In this document: piece by piece, positions 35,320-45,300 of the stretch
How the letters are laid out: each line of letters opens with the position of its first letter
Position numbering within the stretch: position 1 is the stretch's first letter
Notes under the pieces: generated by a model
The model's database searches: none
Seen by the model: only the letters and a program-made list of their open reading frames with translations
What the model was told of the DNA's origin: nothing
Made by a program: the position numbers and the translations under genes
Assembly (NCBI GenBank): GCA_964480455.1
Contig: CAYZQI010000005.1
Span: 5,315 to 69,314 of the forward strand
Reading direction: 5' to 3'
Length of the DNA: 64,000 nt
Source of the DNA: JAABSX01 sp964480455
GTDB lineage: Bacteria; Bacteroidota; Bacteroidia; Cytophagales; Microscillaceae

Positions 35320-36321
35320 TTATTCTTGTTCTGATATAAAGTCTATCACTTTCTCCACCATGCTCGAAGATCCAATGTAGAGGGGGCAACGCTCGTGCAT
35401 ACTGCTCGGAACAATGTCTAAAATACGCTGTTTGCCATCAGTAGCCTTGCCGCCTGCTTGTTCTACAATGAGTGCAAGGGCATTACATTCATAGAGTAAT
35501 CTTAGTTTGCCTTTGGGTGCACTATGGGTAGCTGGATAGAAATAAATGCCTCCTTTGAACAGATTTCTGTGAAAATCTGCTACCAATGAGCCTGTGTAGC
35601 GGGCAGAGTAGCGTTGGGTTTGGCAATAATCTAGGTAGGCTTTGACAGAAGGCGCAAATTCTTTGCAATTGCCTTCATTGACAGAATATATCTTGCCGTG
35701 TGTGGGGGTTTTCATATCGGGGTGTGAAAGAAAAAACTCTCCCAAAGAAGATTCATACGTAAAACCGTGAACGCCATGACCCGTGGTATAGACCAGCATA
35801 GTAGAAGACCCATACAAGAGATAGCCTGCTGCTACTTGCTGACTGCCTGGCTGCATTACATCTGCCTCGTTTACGGGTGTGCCGCGTGGCGAAAGTCTGC
35901 GATAGACGGAGAAAATCGTTCCAATAGATACATTCACATCAATATTGGAAGAGCCATCGAGGGGGTCTATGGCTACTACATACCTGCCGTTGGGCTTGCC
36001 TGTGTCTATGATGCCTTCTTCTTCTTCTGAGATGACTCCACACACCTCACCACCATTGCGCAAAGCCCTGATAAATCTAATGTTGGCAATGACATCTAAT
36101 TTTTGTTGCTCTTCGCCTTGTATATTCTGACTGCCATAAGCACCTGTTACGTTTATCAGCCCTGCACGATTGATTTCGCGGTTTACTATCTTTCCTGCAA
36201 GGGCTATGTCGCGCAAAAGTTGTGAAAGCTCCCCCGTAGCATAGGGGAACTGCTCTTGTTTTTTACTGATAAATCGGTCTAGGGTAGTGCCCACAGGTAA
36301 GGCAAGACTATCATCCATCAT
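35320..36321 (-). CDS. fbp: Class I fructose-1,6-bisphosphatase
   Basis: The 333-residue protein matches class I FBPase: VISEEEEG near residue 95, the metal-binding signature DPLDGSSNIDVNVSIGTIF near 120-140, and substrate-binding segments KGGIYFYPATH and LIVEQAGGKATDG. It removes the 1-phosphate from fructose 1,6-bisphosphate, the committing step of gluconeogenesis, in the cytosol. Two ATGs stand at the start (36321 and 36318). It is divergent from the aspartate kinase gene across a short AT-rich promoter region. The length is normal. Confidence 0.96.
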   Translation of the reverse strand: MMDDSLALPVGTTLDRFISKKQEQFPYATGELSQLLRDIALAGKIVNREINRAGLINVTGAYGSQNIQGEEQQKLDVIANIRFIRALRNGGEVCGVISEEEEGIIDTGKPNGRYVVAIDPLDGSSNIDVNVSIGTIFSVYRRLSPRGTPVNEADVMQPGSQQVAAGYLLYGSSTMLVYTTGHGVHGFTYESSLGEFFLSHPDMKTPTHGKIYSVNEGNCKEFAPSVKAYLDYCQTQRYSARYTGSLVADFHRNLFKGGIYFYPATHSAPKGKLRLLYECNALALIVEQAGGKATDGKQRILDIVPSSMHERCPLYIGSSSMVEKVIDFISEQE

Positions 36322-36410
36322 GATAATTCGTTTTTATTATTTTAAATTGACTATAAACTGCAATATTAATAAATTTTTGCAAACGATTTCGGTCTGCATT
36401 CGAGAAAGCA

Positions 36411-36418
36411 TATATTTG
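36411..36418 (+). promoter_or_regulatory. TAnnTTTG-type -7 promoter box
   Basis: The octamer tatatttg followed by c lies 72 bp before the ATG at 36491 of the aspartate kinase gene. A tttttg at 36374-36379 is upstream but spaced more widely than the usual -33 element. Confidence 0.5.
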
Positions 36419-36490
36419 CGAAATTGCTTACAAAACCTTTGTTTTGTAAATCTACTGGCATCTAAATATCACCTACGAAATCAAAGAAGA

Positions 36491-37765
36491 ATGAATGTTT
36501 ATAAATTTGGAGGAGCTTCCATTAAAGATGCTCCTTCGGTGCAGAACCTCTTGAAAGTACTACACAAAACCACACAAGCGCAAGGCTTGTGCTTGGTCGT
36601 ATCGGCAATGGGCAAAACTACCAATTCCCTTGAGCGGCTCTTACACCAATATTGGAGTAACGAAAATAGCGAACTTTCGCTGCAACAAATTTACGAATTT
36701 CATTTAAAAATCATCAAAGGATTGTTCTTTGATTCAAAAGAAAAAATTTACCAAGCGTGGGAGGCAGACTTTCAGGTATTGAAAAACTTGGTAAGTAAGC
36801 CTTTGCGCAGCCAAGAAGATAAATATTTTGACCCTTTGTATGATGCCTTTGTATCTATGGGAGAGGTATTCGCCGCTCGCATTGTAGCCCATTACCTTCA
36901 GTACAAACTGTGGCAATGCACTTGGGTAGATGCCCGAGAGGTCATCAAAACGGATAGTCAATGGCGCGAAGGAAATGTAAATTGGGAAGCTACACAAGCA
37001 CAAGTGAGTACGAAAATAGCACCACTTTTGGCAAAAGGCACTGTACTTGTGCAGGGTTTTACGGGCAGCACGGTAGAAGGAAAACCTACCACACTTGGGC
37101 GTGAAGGCTCTGATTTTACGGGAGCTATTCTCGCCTATTGCTTAAATGCCCAGCAACTTACCATCTGGAAAGATGTGCCAGGCGTACTCAATGCCGACCC
37201 CAAGCGTATGCCCAATGCGCAACTCTACGCACAGCTTTCATATAGCGAAGCTGCCGAAATGAGTCAATATGGGGCAAGTGTCATTCACCCTAAAACCATT
37301 GCGCCACTTGCTCAAAAAAAAATTCCTTTGTACGTGAGGTCTTTTATGTATCCTTCGCAAAATGGTACTTGCATAGACAGTACAGAGGCACGGAAGTTTT
37401 TGCCTTCGGTGATATTCAAAACCCGACAAATGCTGGTAAAAGTAGAAGTAAAAGCATTACAATTTTTGACTGAGCAGGAACTGGCAGTCATTTTTAAAAT
37501 GGTGGAACGATTGGGGTTGAGAATCAATCTATTACAAAAATCAGTGAGGGCTATACAGATTTGCTTTGATGCACGCCCGCTTAAAGTAAAAGCTCTACAG
37601 CGCATAGCAGGCGAACGTTTTGAAATCAGTGTACTACACTCTTTAGAAATGCTTACCATCAAAAATGCAGAAGAAACAACCATTCAGCAGGCTACTCAAG
37701 GCAGGGAAATCATCTTGACCCTACAGTCCGACAAGTTCTATCAGGCGGTAATGAAAAATGGCTGA
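36491..37765 (+). CDS. Aspartate kinase
   Basis: I start at the ATG at 36491, because the protein then begins MNVYKFGGASIKDA, the KFGG phosphate-binding motif found at the very N-terminus of aspartate kinases; the frame extends further upstream without homology. The 424-residue enzyme has the kinase core with FTGSTVEGKPTTLGREGSD and WKDVPGVLNADP, followed by a regulatory ACT-type region (about residues 310-424). It phosphorylates aspartate as the first step to lysine, threonine and methionine. It is monofunctional, with no fused homoserine dehydrogenase or decarboxylase. The N-terminal GGASIKD differs slightly from the more common GGTSV. Confidence 0.92.
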   Translation: MNVYKFGGASIKDAPSVQNLLKVLHKTTQAQGLCLVVSAMGKTTNSLERLLHQYWSNENSELSLQQIYEFHLKIIKGLFFDSKEKIYQAWEADFQVLKNLVSKPLRSQEDKYFDPLYDAFVSMGEVFAARIVAHYLQYKLWQCTWVDAREVIKTDSQWREGNVNWEATQAQVSTKIAPLLAKGTVLVQGFTGSTVEGKPTTLGREGSDFTGAILAYCLNAQQLTIWKDVPGVLNADPKRMPNAQLYAQLSYSEAAEMSQYGASVIHPKTIAPLAQKKIPLYVRSFMYPSQNGTCIDSTEARKFLPSVIFKTRQMLVKVEVKALQFLTEQELAVIFKMVERLGLRINLLQKSVRAIQICFDARPLKVKALQRIAGERFEISVLHSLEMLTIKNAEETTIQQATQGREIILTLQSDKFYQAVMKNG

Positions 37766-37949
37766 GAGTAAAAAACTTGCAGCCTTCAGTTTGTATTTAT
37801 GAGAAAAGGCTCTTCAGACACAACTCGTACGAAAAAGTCTATTCTCCAACCTATGTAAGATAAGTTGAAGACACTTGGAGTGATTTCCCAGAATAATCAT
37901 ACTTGTTCTAGTTCAACTCTCTTTGCTTAAACTTTGTAGCAAAATAAAT

Positions 37950-38078
37950 ACGATTGCCTAACAATTTCTGTGAAAATCTGTAGCAGCAAACCTTCAGTCC
38001 ACTTACACTCATGCTCTGCACAGTATTCAGTCTATCTTACCTATGAAACACTATCACAAAAATTGTCGAGGAATCATT
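37950..38078. repeat. MITE-like palindromic element, copy C
   Basis: The element begins gattgcctaacaatttctgt and ends ctatcacaaaaattgtcgag, the same inverted ends as at 26288-26490, with the central dyad decayed to cagcaaaccttcagtcca. It fills the middle of the 316-bp gap between the convergent aspartate kinase and ABC permease genes. I see nothing else in 37766-37949. Confidence 0.6.
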
Positions 38079-38081
38079 TTT

Positions 38082-38939
38082 CTAACTAAACGAACGGATA
38101 GCTTTTTTCTGCCATACTTTCATCACAAAAGCTACCAAAAACTCTATGCCTACTACTGTAGCCATACCGCCAGCAATAGAGGCATTGAGCCAAATAGCTA
38201 AATAATATCCCAAAATAGCTGCTAGTATGCCCAATATTGCCGAATAAACCAGCATCAAAGGCAAGTCTTGAGTAAGTAAATAGGCAGTACTCGGAGGCCC
38301 AACCAAAAAAGCGACTACCAAAATAGCACCTACTGATTCAAAAGAGAGTACCGTAGTGAGCGATACCAAGCTCATCAAGGCATAATGCCAAAAAAGGATA
38401 GAAATGCCCAAAGAAGCAGCAAACTTCTCATCAAAAGTAGTAATGACCAAGCCCTTGTAGCCCCAAATTATCAAAAATATAATCACAATAAATAACGTAC
38501 CCAACTGCCAAACCGCCACAGGTCCCATCTCCAAACCTTGCCACGCCCATGTATCCAAAGGAACATAAGCAATCTCACCATACAGCACACACTCTTGGTC
38601 TAAATCCACTTGTCCCGCAAACAAAGAAATCAAAATCACACCCACGGCAAAAAGCCAAGTAAAAGATAACCCAATGGCTGCATCTACTTGCATGTTGCCT
38701 TGCTTGTGTAAGGTTTCTATCAAAATCGTAATCAGTACTCCAAAAAGGGCTGCCCCCAGAAGCATCAGCGTTGAATCGCGGCTTTGCGCTATCAGATAAG
38801 CCAACACAATGCCCAGCAATACTGCGTGCGAAATGGCATCTCCCACCATGGCCATCTTGCGCAATACCAAGAAGCACCCCACTAATGCACTACAGCTTGC
38901 TACCAAAGCTCCCGTAAGTATTATCCAAAATGTATCCAT
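38082..38939 (-). CDS. Metal ABC transporter permease (ZnuB/MntB type)
   Basis: The 285-residue protein is almost entirely hydrophobic, with eight or nine helices and the family segments GCFLVLRKMAMVGDAISHAV (N-terminal) and SFESVGAILVVAFLVGPPST (central). These define the ABC-3 permeases that import zinc, manganese or iron. Neither the ATPase nor the metal-binding protein gene is next to it: upstream is a long gap and then a divergent gene, and downstream is a convergent gene. It must therefore work with components encoded elsewhere. The metal cannot be inferred from the sequence. Confidence 0.9.
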   Translation of the reverse strand: MDTFWIILTGALVASCSALVGCFLVLRKMAMVGDAISHAVLLGIVLAYLIAQSRDSTLMLLGAALFGVLITILIETLHKQGNMQVDAAIGLSFTWLFAVGVILISLFAGQVDLDQECVLYGEIAYVPLDTWAWQGLEMGPVAVWQLGTLFIVIIFLIIWGYKGLVITTFDEKFAASLGISILFWHYALMSLVSLTTVLSFESVGAILVVAFLVGPPSTAYLLTQDLPLMLVYSAILGILAAILGYYLAIWLNASIAGGMATVVGIEFLVAFVMKVWQKKAIRSFS

Positions 38940-39301
38940 AGTAATTGCAAAGTATTAATTTATGTGATGACTAGGTACGGGTCTGTTTCAAGTAACCACG
39001 TCTTTAAAATTAGTAATCTAATGATTTACAAGCAATCTCCTATTGCGTGATGTGTGATTTTAACACAATTTTAATTATTTTTGCCAAAGCTAGAATAAAT
39101 AAATCATTTCTGTACAGTAGTAACAAACTTTACAACTTGCTAAACATTCAAATACAAAAAGAAATTATGATATTTTGATAAGCTAGAGGAACTTGTAACG
39201 TTAGTTTTCCTGAAGATGTTAATTCATTCATAATGCTTGTAACTCAAATCAGAACTCACAAAAATACATACTTTATTGGCAATTTTATACAAACCTTAAA
39301 T
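38940..39301. promoter_or_regulatory. Divergent intergenic region upstream of the giant protein gene
   Basis: This AT-rich 362-bp gap separates the ABC permease and the giant secreted protein gene. A TAnnTTTG-like octamer (tatttttg) at 39076-39083 could drive the plus-strand gene with a leader of about 210 bases. No terminator or repeat is evident. Confidence 0.35.
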
Positions 39302-42300
39302 ATGCAACAAATCAATTTTTTATTAAAAACAAGTTTTGTCCTCTTGTTGGTAGTGCTGTGTTGGATGAACTATGCCCAAGCGCAGGGAGAAGACTGCGGC
39401 ACAGCTACGGTACAGCCTATCGGCTTAGCCGCACTTATTAATTTTACCAATGCCAACAACTCTGGCACACCCGATCCACTTTGTGCCACTGTGGCAGGCG
39501 ATAATTGGCTCAGTTTTACGGTTAGCCGCCGTCAGTTGCTCAGAATAGAACATGTATTAGGTACATTAGGACAAGATGTAGCGTTAACTGTTTACAGCGG
39601 TACTTGTGCTGCATTGACTGAGGTAGCTTGCGCCAATGATGTCGATGCGGTGGGAAGTATTCTTGGTTCTGTAGAAGGTTTGAGCTTTACTGCTGAAGCA
39701 GGCATTACCTATTTCTTGCGTTTCATCAATCAGACAGGCACCACAGCAGTAGATGGTGTATTGAGTATTTCCGACCAATTCAAAGAAGGTTCAAGCAGTC
39801 TAGCTGTGGGCGTTTGTGGGCTAGATTTTGATATTCCTGCGGGTGTCAATCCTCTTTTGAGTGTCAATCCTACTTGTTTTATCCCTACACCTTCCACCAC
39901 AGAGCGTTGGGCAAGGTTTGTAGCTACCCATACTACCCAAATCAGGGTGAGATATACCAATACTACCGAGAATGCCAACCTAGTTGCCTACAACCCCAAT
40001 GGCGAACCCATTGCAGGTGTTTGTGGGGCTGCCGTAGGTATTGGTACAGAAGATATACAGTTTCCTGTGGTGGCAGGGCAAGAATATTATGTAAGGGTCA
40101 TCAATCCTAACAATGCCGATGTTGTAGAAGGCACATTGTGTATAGAAAACATAGCCTCTGAAGTGCGTACCAATGCATTCTCTGTGCCTTCATTGGGTTG
40201 TGTAGATAATTTTTATGTATTCGGTACGGGAGTTACTGACGGAGCGAGCTGTCTCAATCCTAATGCAGACCAAGATGGCTGGGCAAGCTTTACCGCCTCG
40301 GTTACAGGTGATTATACTGTTTCTTTCTCTAATAATAGTGAAGATGCAGGAGTTGCCATTTACGACAATGCAGGTACACCCATTGGAGGGGCTTGTGCCA
40401 ATGCTATCGTTGGTTTAGGGCTAGAAAAAGTAACTTTTGCCGCTACCCAAGGCACTACTTACTTCATCAGAGTTAGTAATATGCTCAATACCAACTTAAT
40501 GGGAGGTAGTTTGTGTGTGTATCCTACGGACTCTGAGGCAGATGAACTTTGTGCAGATGCTTTGCTGATAGACCTTTCTAATACTGATGAAGCCTGTGGG
40601 ATTCCGTTCACCCTTCCTGCTGGTGCATCTAGTGCTGAGCTTTATCCTTCAAGCTGTGCAGTTCCTGCTTCTGCTTTGCGAGATGGTTGGGCTACTTTTG
40701 TGGCACCTGCCAATCAAATCATTACCATTCAATACAATAACTTGAGTCAATTAGATGCCACAGTAGTAGTGTATAGAGGAACTTGTGGTACACTTACCCT
40801 AGAACAATGTGCTAATTCTAATACTGGCTTTGGTACAGAAACGACTACCATCAATGCCATTGGCGGAACAACCTACTTTATAAGGGTGATTAATACTACT
40901 ACTGAGCAGCAAGACATGCCTGGAGAGTTATGTGTATTTACAGGAAATGCTCCAGCAACTGACCTTTGCAGCAATGCACAGCCCATTAGCATAGGTACTT
41001 GTGACTATGATTTTGGGATTCCTTCCAATGCTATCAACAACGAAAATATCGCGTTGCCTACGGGCTGCTCTTTTCCTATTTTCAGAGATGGCTGGGTATC
41101 TTTTCCTGTAGTGAATGGACAGACCTTCTCAGTACGCTACCAAAGTGAAGACAGTGAGGCAGCATTAGCTGTATATAGTGGAAATTGCAATGCCCTTACT
41201 CCCTTAGCTTGCTCTACCACACCTTTTGCTAACGGAGAGGTGCGCCTAACGTACCAACCTGATTTTACAGGTACAATTTATCTGCGAGTCATCAAAACAG
41301 ATGAAGCAGGGCCTATGACAGGTACACTTTGTGTAAGTGATATGATAGCTCGTGATGAATGTGCAGACGCTTATACCTCTCCCGTCAAACTGCAAATAGG
41401 CGATTGTAATATCGAGTTTAATGTGCCGCTTACTTTCAGCCCCAGCTCTAATGATGTGGATTGCAGCATTGGAGGAAACCCTGCGGGTTGGGTGGCTTAT
41501 GAAGCAGACTTTACGGGCAGTATTAGAGTAGATTATACCAGTATTGGTGATGTAGCATTTCAAATGGCAATCTACAATGCCCCTACTTGTGATGTAACTA
41601 CCAACAGTGCCTTGGCTTGTCTAACGGGCAACAACTCACCTGGCTATGGCAGTTTGCAAATCGATGTAGCTGCGGGGCAAACTTATCTTGTCAAAGTAGT
41701 TAATTCTAGTTCTGGTCCAGCTACTGACTTGAACGGAAATATCTGCCTTTATCGCTCAGACCTCAATGGAGGTAACAACTTCCTCGAAGCACCTACTTTT
41801 ACGGTAGGACTCAACTGTGGAGAGCAAATCAACCTTGCCCCAAGCTTTAACCCCACAGGTAGTGTGCCAGGGCTGAGTACAGTGGTAAGTTGTGATGTAC
41901 TTGGAAATGTGCAAAGTGATGCTTGGGTAAGTTTTGTTGCGCCTGCCTCAGATGTATTGGTGGAGTTTGATAATCGTAGCAACAGTCTTAACAATAGAAA
42001 TGATGTAGCCTTGTTGGTCTATGAGTCTTTACCTATTACCGTAAACAATGCTGCATCTGGGCAAGGCTTAGTAGAAGATTTAATTGGCGGTATCACTGCT
42101 GATGTACAAATCAATCAAAGCTATGAAAATATAGATATTAATAATACAGGTGTAGATGGTCCAGGAGTCGTTCCTTCAACTTTGGGAATAGCCCCAGCAG
42201 ACGGCGATGCTTGGGCACGTATTAATGTGGGAGCAGACGCAAACCTTACCTTTACCATAGAAAACGCTACTGAATCTGTTGCTATGGTGTTGTACCAAGG

Positions 42301-45300
42301 GCTTCCACCAGCAGGTGGAGGTATAGTGATGCAACCTCTTGAAACTCCCGAGTTTTTTAGTGTGAACAATGCAAGTTATGCAAACTTACCCGCAGGCACT
42401 TACTTCTTACACCTGGTCAATAACAGTACCAACCCTATCACGGGTGCTACGCTCAATGTCTATGGTGATGGCTTGCTGACCGAAGTGGCTTGCACCAATA
42501 CCGTAGAAGAAGGCATAGAACGCATTACCCTAGATGCAGCCGACCTTAACGCTGGGGAAACTTACTATGTGCGCATTGCCAATCTCACCGACCAAACAGT
42601 AGTTACCTCTGGAAGGCTTTGCTTGCGCGACAATGTAGTGCCACAAGGCGACCTTTGTGATAATCCTTTTGAGCCTTTGGTAGGTTTCTTCTGTGATAGA
42701 GATTTTAACTTGGACAATACCTTCTCCAACAATCAGCCCATTCCAGACCCTGTTTGTCTAGATGGTTCAGGTTTTAACTATTACAAAGATGGCTGGCTGA
42801 GGTTTACAGCTACCACTACCCGCACTACGGTACAGTATCAGATAGAATCTGCTTCGGCAGGTGTGAGTACTTCTATGATTGCCATTTATAGGGGTACTTG
42901 TATCGCTCCTTTCTTGATTGGCTGTACCAATCCTGGAGACCCCGAAGAAGCAGGTAGAGTAAGAACTTTAAAGTTCAATACCATACCTGGGCAAGAGTAC
43001 TTGGTACGCATCATGAGCGTAGGGATTGGGGCAAGTACAGGGGAAATGAATGGCAAAATCTGCTTGTTCAACACTGCCGAGCGTGATGTCTGTAATGATG
43101 ATGACCTCGTAACGCTCACCGTCAATGATTGCAATATCCGCTTTGATGTACCCAGAAGTTTTGAATTGACAGGGGCAAATCTAAGAAACTTCCCCGCAGG
43201 GCAAGATTTACCCATTCCTGCCATACAAGGACAAGAGATTACCTCTAGCTGCGAACCCGAACATCCTTTTGTAGGTACAGGTAGTTTTACAGATACAGAT
43301 ACAAACCCAGCACTGACGGCAGGACAGGCACGCGATGCTTGGATTAGAATGACAGGGCAGGGCGAATTGGTAACGCTCACTTATCAAAACAATGAAGTAG
43401 GTACACTCCCAGTGAATGGAAGCGACCCTGCCATTGTAATCTATACATTCTTGCAAGCTGACGGCCCCGTAAACTGTGGCGTAGGAGAAAACGGTGCTGG
43501 CAATGAACTCAATCAGTTTGCTTGTGCCAATAATATTACTGCTATAGGCAAACAAACCGAATCCGTTACCTTCCTTGCCAGGGCAGGGCAACGCTACATC
43601 ATCAGGGTCATAGACATCAATGGAGGCAATCAAAACGGTATGACGGGAAGTATGTGTATCTCAAGCGGTAGCCAAAGCTATGATGAATGTACAGATGCCC
43701 GTTCTTTAGAAGTAGGCGATTGTAGTGTACCGCTCAACGTAATTGATGATAGAAATACGTGTTATGTGCCACCTATCAATGCAGGTGCTTATCCTGACAT
43801 TACAGGAGGTATTTGTAACTTACCCGCTGGCCTAGGTGCCGATGGCTGTGGAGGCAATGGAGATACTTGGGCAAGGCTTGTTGTAACAGGGGCTGACTTA
43901 CCAGCTGGTACACTACCTATCACAAGAACAGTAGGGGCAAATGAATTTACAGACCTTACCATTGAGTATGACAACAGAAACTACACCTTTGACATAGCCG
44001 CTGATGTTGCGCTGGTGGTATATCGTGTGAATACCGATTGCGAAGACGCTAACAACTATACCATTGCAGGCTGTGCAGATGCGCTAGGTGCAGGCGAGGA
44101 GGGGATAGAATTTGTTACCATCAGAGATGTGGCACAAGATGAAGTGTATTATGTAAGGGTGATTAACAAAACCGCAGGACAAAGCCTATTTGGAAAGATA
44201 TGCCTTTACTATGGTGAAGACATTGCTGATGACGCTTGCCCCACCACACAAACTTATGGGGAGCTAAATGGTGAGTTTAGAAACTTTACCGTACTGAGTA
44301 GTTGGACAAACACAAGCCAACCTAGCAATACCATTACCAATCCCCCTTGTGTATTGCCTGGAGGGAGTCGTCCCAGAACGCTCAGCCCTAATCCGATTCG
44401 CTCGCAAGGCTGGATTAGTTTTACTGCTCCCGACAATGCAGGGCTTACCCCTAGCGACCCTCGTTATGTAGCGGCAGTTACTATTCAATATGATAATTCA
44501 GGACTGGCAAGCGGAGGGCTACAAAATGCAGCCATCGCAGTTTATACTGCCAATAACGCCAACCCAGATGTACTACCTGTAAACTGCCAAGAAGCGCAGG
44601 CTGTGGGAGATAACCAAATGTTGATAGTAGATTGCGTAGATACTGTATTTGAAGGGGCGGAGTCAGTTACCATTGGGGTAGAAGCTGGACGTACCTATTA
44701 TATACGGGTGATGAACATTACTGATAGCCCAAGCATCAGCAATATGCCAGGCAGGATACGTATCTTCCCCTATGCACCTTGCAATGTAGGCGAAGAACTG
44801 GTAGTAGATGGCAATTTTGAAGGCTGGTCGCCCATTACGCCTATGCCTATGGGGGATACAGAAGCAAACAATATTACCCAAGCTGATTTTGACAGAAGGC
44901 TAGATGACCACATGTACGACCCTCGTGTACTCGATAACCAAGACTATCCTACCAATGAGCTAGATAGTTGGACTAAATTTGCCACAGATTATGGCTTTGT
45001 AAGAGATAAAACAGGTGGCGGAGTTTTACCCAATGCCCAAGGAATTGATAACAATGTAGCTACATACCAGCAGTTTACAGCAAATAGAGGTGAGCTTGGC
45101 CCAGAGGGACGTTATACTGTAAAACAAAGTCCTTGGTCTGTAAAAGGAGACTGGTTTTCTTTTGGTAACGGCTATTCAGGCTATGGAGGGCGTACAGGGG
45201 GAGGCTTACCACAGACTAACTACTGTGTTACAGGAGCAGGAGCTGGGGGAGAGCCTTGTATACAAGTTACACGAAACTTTGGTAATGGACCTGAAACTAC

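Noticed and set aside
42886..43633. Overlapping minus-strand frames of 141 and 164 codons
   Set aside because: Both are antisense to the giant repeat protein, whose repeats run through this region without a break.
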